Source: Takifugu bimaculatus
Lineage: Eukaryota > Chordata > Actinopteri > Tetraodontiformes > Tetraodontidae
Direction: 5' to 3'
NCBI GenBank assembly: GCA_004026145.2
Contig: CP034992.1
Location: forward strand, 11,757,209 to 11,821,208
Length of the DNA: 64,000 nt
Within the stretch, counting starts at the first letter, position 1. Each line of letters starts with the position of its first letter. Positions 59,184 to 64,000 of this stretch are shown piece after piece. The translations under genes and the position numbers were made by a program. Under the pieces are notes generated by a model. That model was given only the letters and a program-made list of their open reading frames with translations, had not been told where the DNA came from and did not search any database.

Positions 59184-61748
59184 TTAGTTCCTGGGGGTTG
59201 AAGGAAAGGCCGACCCGATGAACTTTTTCCCATCGCCGTAGGAGGAGTTATTCCAGGTGTAGGTCTGGATGAGGAGCTCCTTGCCGCCAAGGCTCAGACG
59301 ACACCTGCGCATCAGAAAAAGCTTTAGGAGAGATGGCGATGAGGGAATGCCGCAGGAATTGTGGATACGCTCACTGTTTGCCAGGGCGGGCGATGTAGCA
59401 CAAGCTGTACAAGGCGAAGTCGAACTCGGGGCTGCAGCCGATGATGGCAGAACCGACCTGCTTGTAGTATCCGTCCCACATGAACTGCATCCCCAGCACG
59501 TCAGGGTAGGATGTCCACTGAGAGGAGGTTAGAGAGGGAGGAACATTATGAAGAGGGCACGCCACTGGTCACAGTCGGACCTGCAGCGCGGATGCTTACG
59601 GGTCCGTCGAAGCTGTGGCTGTAGTAGTTCAGCCGCTCGCGTTTTTCCAGAAGGTAGAACTGGATCCAATTGTGGAAACCAGACACTTTCCCACCCTTGA
59701 TTTCACCTGTAGCGTCAAAGAGTGTTTTAATCACGGCATCCGAAGATCTTTACAGGAAAAAGCTCAAAAGAGCCGCGTCCAAACCTGCAAAGATGTGCTC
59801 AAAACCGCTGGAGTCCATCTTGTTGTTGTTGCGGGAGTACAGCCCGAACCACATCATCTTCAGGTCCTGAAGGAAGGCGTCCTCTGATGGATAAACACCT
59901 TAAACAGACAGGAAGCATGTAAATAAGAAGCGAGGGGTTTTACAACTTTCCAAAACATTGTGATTGTGCGTTTTCAGGCCTCTGTGCACGCGGCCCCACG
60001 TGCGTCACATTTACCTTTGGTGTAGAGGAACGCAAACAGCTCTCTGCCCAGCTCAGTGTTGGACATTGTCTCTGTGAGAAAGGTGTCCTGTTCTGCCAGC
60101 TGCTGGGGGCTGAAGTCCTCTGTCTGTCCAGTCATCCTGTTGTAGTTGTCCAACAGCGCCAGCAGAGCAGCATAGGTGGGTCTGGCGAACAGAACGTTCT
60201 CGTTCAGGTATCGGAACAAGCTGGGGGCATAAAAATAGACGCTGGATTAAAAATGAGATTGATAATAAGACAAACCTACTAGAGAGAAAGGTTCCTCACA
60301 GTCTAGGGGAGAGGTCTGACTGGGAGCCCGTCTCAGAATCTGGTACCAGGGCTTGTGGCTCGACAATGAGCTCTGAGGCTGAGGCCTTGTTGGAATCCAG
60401 GACATAGAGAGTCTCAGAGAGAGCCTTGATCTCAGCGTCGGTGATCATCCCACTACCAGCTGATATCAAAGTAAAAAGAAATGTCTTTATCATGTTAGAG
60501 GTTGTTTTAGTGGTGTTTTTCAAAAGACAGTAAGTCAATCATAGGATTACGGTGGCTTTATTTTGCTTCCAGCTGTGCTCAGCAACATTTCAAATTGTTT
60601 GTTTTGGTATCATTATGTGTTAATTCTATTAATCTATGTTCCTGACTTTTGCTAAAGAACCAAAATCCTTTCAAAACCACATTTAAAATGAAGAACGGGT
60701 CTGCAATTGGAAGAATGGAGGGCGGGGCAACAGCGACATCTGTTGGTCGCTGGTAAGATGGGACAAGCAACTGGTCACAAAAGTTCTTATAAATATATAA
60801 CAAAGCTTAAAATACAACTTTTTATACATTCATAATAAATCATAGAGAGAGACTAAACATACAACAGTTTATTTAAAAAACGATATTAGAAACAGTTAAG
60901 GTTTTTTAAAATATGTTTTGTCTTCCTACATTACAGTTATTTCTCACATTTTCCTACCATTACCGTATATTCTCCCATTCTTTTCTACACTACAAAGCAA
61001 CACCGACAGCGCTTTCTGCTGGCCGAGTCATCTGCTTTCTTGTAGCAGCAGTAGCGCAGTAGCAAAACGGTGTTTATTTGACCAAAGAGAAGCTCATTTT
61101 TGGACAGGTAGTAAAATAAGGTAGTAAAAGGTAGTAAAATAATTTTTCAAAAGTTGGAAGTAGTGTTGATGTGTGTGACAGGTAGCCCTGGTGGAATTTT
61201 ATGGAAATACAGGGAAGAAAATTGCAAAATAAAGGACGATTCCGTATTTTAGGGGATGTGTGGCAACCCTTACTGTCACAAAGGTCTGCATAGTCGCTGC
61301 AGCAGTTGTTGTACTGGGAGCACTTGGAGTTGCAGTGGCACTTGTTCTGAGAGTTGTAGCTCTCCCCACACCTTCCTTTACAAGATGTGGAACCAGCTGA
61401 GAGGAAGAACACAGAAACAGTTGACAGCTGACAGAAAACAACGGCTGAATTGGAAGAGTGCAGCTCACCTTTACATATGGCTTCATAGTCAGAGCAGCAG
61501 TCATTGTAGCGCTCACAGTGCTGGTTACACTGACAGGTGAAGCTGCTGTCTGTGCCGTAACCACAGCGACCCTGACACGAGTCCAAGGAGTCTGGGGATC
61601 AGCAGCACATGCTCAAATCATTTAAAAAAAAATACTGTAACACAGATATATGGGATTATAATGCTGTAAAGGAACTAAAACTGAGCTTACTGCCACATCC
61701 CTGTTGGAGCAAGGTCACCAACAGCACCACAACTGCTACAAGCTTCAT
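59184..61748 (-). CDS. endou: poly(U)-specific endoribonuclease (EndoU) with two somatomedin B domains
   Basis: Nine exons on the minus strand: 61748-61691, 61591-61469, 61396-61274, 60459-60300, 60220-60015, 59898-59785, 59706-59600, 59517-59375 and 59304-59184. They give about 384 residues (human ENDOU 410). A signal peptide (MKLVAVVVLLVTLLQQGCG) is followed by two somatomedin B domains, one per exon, each with all eight cysteines (CQGRC...CCSDYEAIC; CKGRC...CCSDYADLC). The XendoU domain has the expected histidines in GFEHIFAGE and SGFHNWIQFY and the lysine in YYKQVGSAIIGCSPEFD. Family members cut single-stranded RNA at uridines in a Mn-dependent way; the human protein is secreted or membrane-associated. 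All junctions are in phase. Fish have several ENDOU copies, so the exact paralogue suffix is uncertain. Confidence 0.93.
61007..61022 (-). promoter_or_regulatory. CTCF-like motif in an endou intron
   Basis: The minus strand reads CCAGCAGAAAGCGCTG, close to the CTCF core CCAGCAGGGGGCGCT, in the long intron between the second SMB exon and the first catalytic exon. Confidence 0.3.
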
Positions 61749-61800
61749 CTCTGCTCCCCTGTAGCCTCAAAACAAGGTGCTTGGCTGTTATCAGGGCTCC

Positions 61801-61808
61801 CTTTTATA
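61801..61808 (-). promoter_or_regulatory. endou: endou TATA box
   Basis: TATAAAAG on the minus strand, 53 bases upstream of the start codon, leaving a short leader. It is the best core promoter motif in the area. Confidence 0.65.
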
Positions 61809-62879
61809 CCTGGACTGGCTGACCGGCCCAACCTCAGCTCAGGCCAGAAGGGCAGGATGCCAGTTCCTTTGTGTTGAAACAAAGGTTGGTTTCTAGACAA
61901 GTGGGATATTTTAATGTTGGTATTTGTCAAAGTGTCGCATGTGGAGAGAATTCGGACCATCTGCAACCACAGGAACTTGAATCTGCAGTAATCTGTGAGG
62001 TGCAACGGAAACAGCACACCTGTGGAGGTGTTTTAATGTCAAAGAATATGTCTAGATAAATCTGTGATGACTGTTTCACTTTTTAAACTCATGTTTAAGA
62101 TTATTTAAGATATTACAAAACCTAAATACAAACTTGATTTTAAAAAGTGAGACAGAATGCATGTTTTTCAGTAAAACAAATATTTTCATAGGTTGAACCT
62201 CCTGACTCCAGTCCAATAGACCACCACAGGTGTTGTATTCACACGGTTTATCTGAAATAGATTTAAATGCGTAGAATAGCTCCCCTGCCACATGCTCTCA
62301 CTGGAAAAGTCACATTGCAATATGAACCTCTTTATGCTTAAAGTATTCATTTGCAAATGTTTCTTTTAATTATTTTCCAGATATTTATTTTAAGTCTATG
62401 GTGTTGCAAAAAAAAAAACAACAAAGAAAGAAAAATACACCTGGTTAAAAAAGTTGGTCAAATATAAATGTATTTCTGATTTCTATACACACATATAATT
62501 TGTGGGAGACATTACAAAACTGCATTAAAATACAAATGCCATAGCACGTGTAACAGTTCCTGACTATGTTCATTAATGTATCAGAATGCACAATAACTTT
62601 CAAATAAAATGCATGATAACTTGAAATCTGTAATCTTTAACTATTCAACTTAATAAAGGCTAACAATATTTTCAAACAGATCACTCCACTGATTAAAGAA
62701 ACAATCTCTCTGTGGTAAATATTGTCCAAACAAAAATATGCTGTTCAAATTGCCGTAAAATTTGGTTTTGAACATTAAATGAACATTTTCTACAACCTAA
62801 ATGCAAACTAGAGGTGTCTGAAATGCCCACAAGGACACATAAGTATGTCTAGTGTACTCGCAGTAAATGTAATGATACC
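61809..62879. other. upstream of endou, AT-rich spacer
   Basis: No gene was recognised. AT-rich throughout, with a short A-run near 62,407. Presumably holds the endou upstream regulatory region. Confidence 0.45.
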
Positions 62880-64000
62880 AGTGATTGAAGTGATTGAGGA
62901 CGTTTCACCTCTCATCCAAGAGACTTCATCAAACTGACTGTTTAGGACAGGCATGGGCAAACTAAGGCCCGGGGGCCAAACGCGGCCCGTTAAACGTTTT
63001 AATCCGGCCCGCCAAACTTGAAAAATTAAATGAATAAACCTTGTTAATGTTAAATTTTCACTGCAATTCTGGTGTTTTCCCACTAGAAAAAAGACAGTCA
63101 GGAGGAGAGTGATGGTGATATCCTGAAGGATAACAGAACTTTCAGTGCTTTAAAATAGAAATGGTTATTAATTTTTTTTTAAAAAGGCACATTTTATTCA
63201 TTTGATTTTAAGTGTTTTAAGACTCATTCCAAGGTCAGATATTTTGTTGTAATGCTTCTCTTCATTTTCATTTGAAATTAAAGCACATGTTTTCTCCATA
63301 TCCCAAGATGTGTATTTTTTCTCCAATGAGGTGAGGTTACCAAAGCACTCCATCCATCCATCTGCTCCTGGTCCGGCCCCTTTGTCAAATGTTAGAACCC
63401 ATTGTGGCCCACGAATCAAAATGTTTGCCCACGCCTGGTTTAGGAGTTCCAGGTACTTGTACTCGTCAGGAGCCATGAACACATCTGGAGCTTCAGTCGC
63501 CTGGTTGTTGGTTGCGTCGCTCCTCATTATGAAGCCAATGAAACAATAGGCTTCGTTAGTTTCACTTGTAGCCATGTGTGACTGGCCTCTTCTCCTCCTG
63601 GGGGTGACTCCCACCCCTGTTTAATGATGGTCTTTCAAATTTGTCGATGGCTTCTTTCACTCCTCCCTTAAACCATCTCTACCTCGCTGGCCACAACCTG
63701 TACCTTATTGTCCTCAAAAGAGTATCTTTTGTCTATCAAATGCAGATGGACTGCTGAGTTTCTGTGTTTTGTCCGAAATGCACTGGGATGTTGTGTTTAT
63801 TGAAAATCCTCCTGAGCTTCTCAGAAAGCCCTGCAACATATGGAATAACAATGTTGTTTTCTTTCGTGGGCATTTCTTCTCTGTCTCCTCTATAAAGATG
63901 TGGATGACTCTTGGGTCACGATCAAAACGCTGGAAGTGAAAGGCTCTGTGGAGCACATCAACACTCTGAACAAGAGGTGAAACACAAAAGAAACTCAAAA
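62880..64000 (-). mobile_element. Penelope-like retroelement remnant, interrupted by a hAT element
   Basis: On the minus strand, fragments of a retroelement C-terminus are seen in shifting frames: VIPYVAGLSEKLRRIF with NIPVHF (about 63776-63862), then AVHLHL and YSFEDNKVQVVA. Similar strings flank the GIY-YIG endonuclease of fish Penelope-like elements. The GIY-YIG core itself is missing between NIPVHF and AVHLHL. The tail GATGAAGTCTCTTGGATGAG lies beyond the hAT insertion at 62910-62935. Stops and frameshifts show it is dead. The family call is from memory and moderate. Confidence 0.5.
62948..63437. mobile_element. non-autonomous hAT-like DNA transposon
   Basis: 490 bases bounded by terminal inverted repeats: CAGGCATGGGCAAAC at the left and, inverted, CAGGCGTGGGCAAAC at the right (14 of 15 match). 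They are flanked by a perfect 8-bp duplication GTTTAGGA (62940-62947 and 63438-63445). The 8-bp duplication, CAGG ends and the GGCCCG-rich subterminal region are typical of hAT elements. No transposase frame is present. Confidence 0.85.

Noticed and set aside
58997..59290. 97-codon minus-strand frame overlapping the endou 3' end
   Set aside because: Overlaps the true last endou exon in another frame; no family match.
63198..63614. 138-codon minus-strand frame at the right end
   Set aside because: It crosses the hAT/Penelope junction, so it is an accidental fusion of two transposon fragments.

Overview
The window is nuclear DNA of a teleost fish, probably a percomorph-like genome with compact genes. 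The evidence is short GT-AG introns, vertebrate gene families in their fish forms, dense (CA)n and tetranucleotide microsatellites, fish-type transposon fragments, and a gene set matching human chromosome 12q13-q14. I cannot name the species. Exons were joined by eye using protein-family similarity and splice phase; every listed junction was checked for GT/AG (one GC/AG) and for reading phase.

Layout, left to right. 0.7-1.9 kb: the 3' exons of a fish SAMD3-like gene of unknown function, possibly decayed (+). 4.7-9.4 kb: os9, the ER lectin of ER-associated degradation (+, 15 exons). 11.4-12.9 kb: a C1GALT1-type core-1 O-glycan galactosyltransferase (+) with a one-base frameshift, followed by a LINE tail. 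15.2-16.3 kb: a tac3-type tachykinin precursor (-). 18.7-19.9 kb: apof, apolipoprotein F (+), with three frameshifts. 22.2-27.8 kb: stat2 (+, 23 coding exons) with one frameshift. 28.8-30.0 kb: gpr84 (-, single coding exon). 32.3-44.8 kb: znf385a (-, 8 coding exons, including a 10-nt first coding exon behind a 7-kb intron). 45-53 kb: a gene-free stretch with simple repeats, two CTCF-like motifs and a 750-bp tetranucleotide cluster. 53.4-55.7 kb: neurod4 (-). 59.2-61.7 kb: endou-type poly(U)-specific endoribonuclease with two somatomedin B domains (-). 62.9-64 kb: a hAT-like element with a perfect 8-bp target duplication, inserted in Penelope-like retroelement debris.

There is no operon or dedicated multi-gene pathway here. 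The genes are individually regulated and are neighbours through conserved synteny. Human OS9, TAC3, APOF, STAT2, GPR84, ZNF385A, NEUROD4 and ENDOU all lie on 12q13-q14, and APOF and STAT2 are adjacent in both lineages. The C1GALT1-type gene is the exception, since human C1GALT1 is on chromosome 7.

The five single-base frameshifts in otherwise well-kept genes mostly fall in or beside short homopolymers. Consensus sequence errors are therefore a serious alternative to pseudogenes. I found no convincing wholly new biological system. The most checkable leads are an ERSE-like element at the os9 promoter, the apparent absence of a second tachykinin in the tac3-type gene, the frameshift cluster, the ordered tetranucleotide cluster, and the origin of the interstitial telomere repeat.
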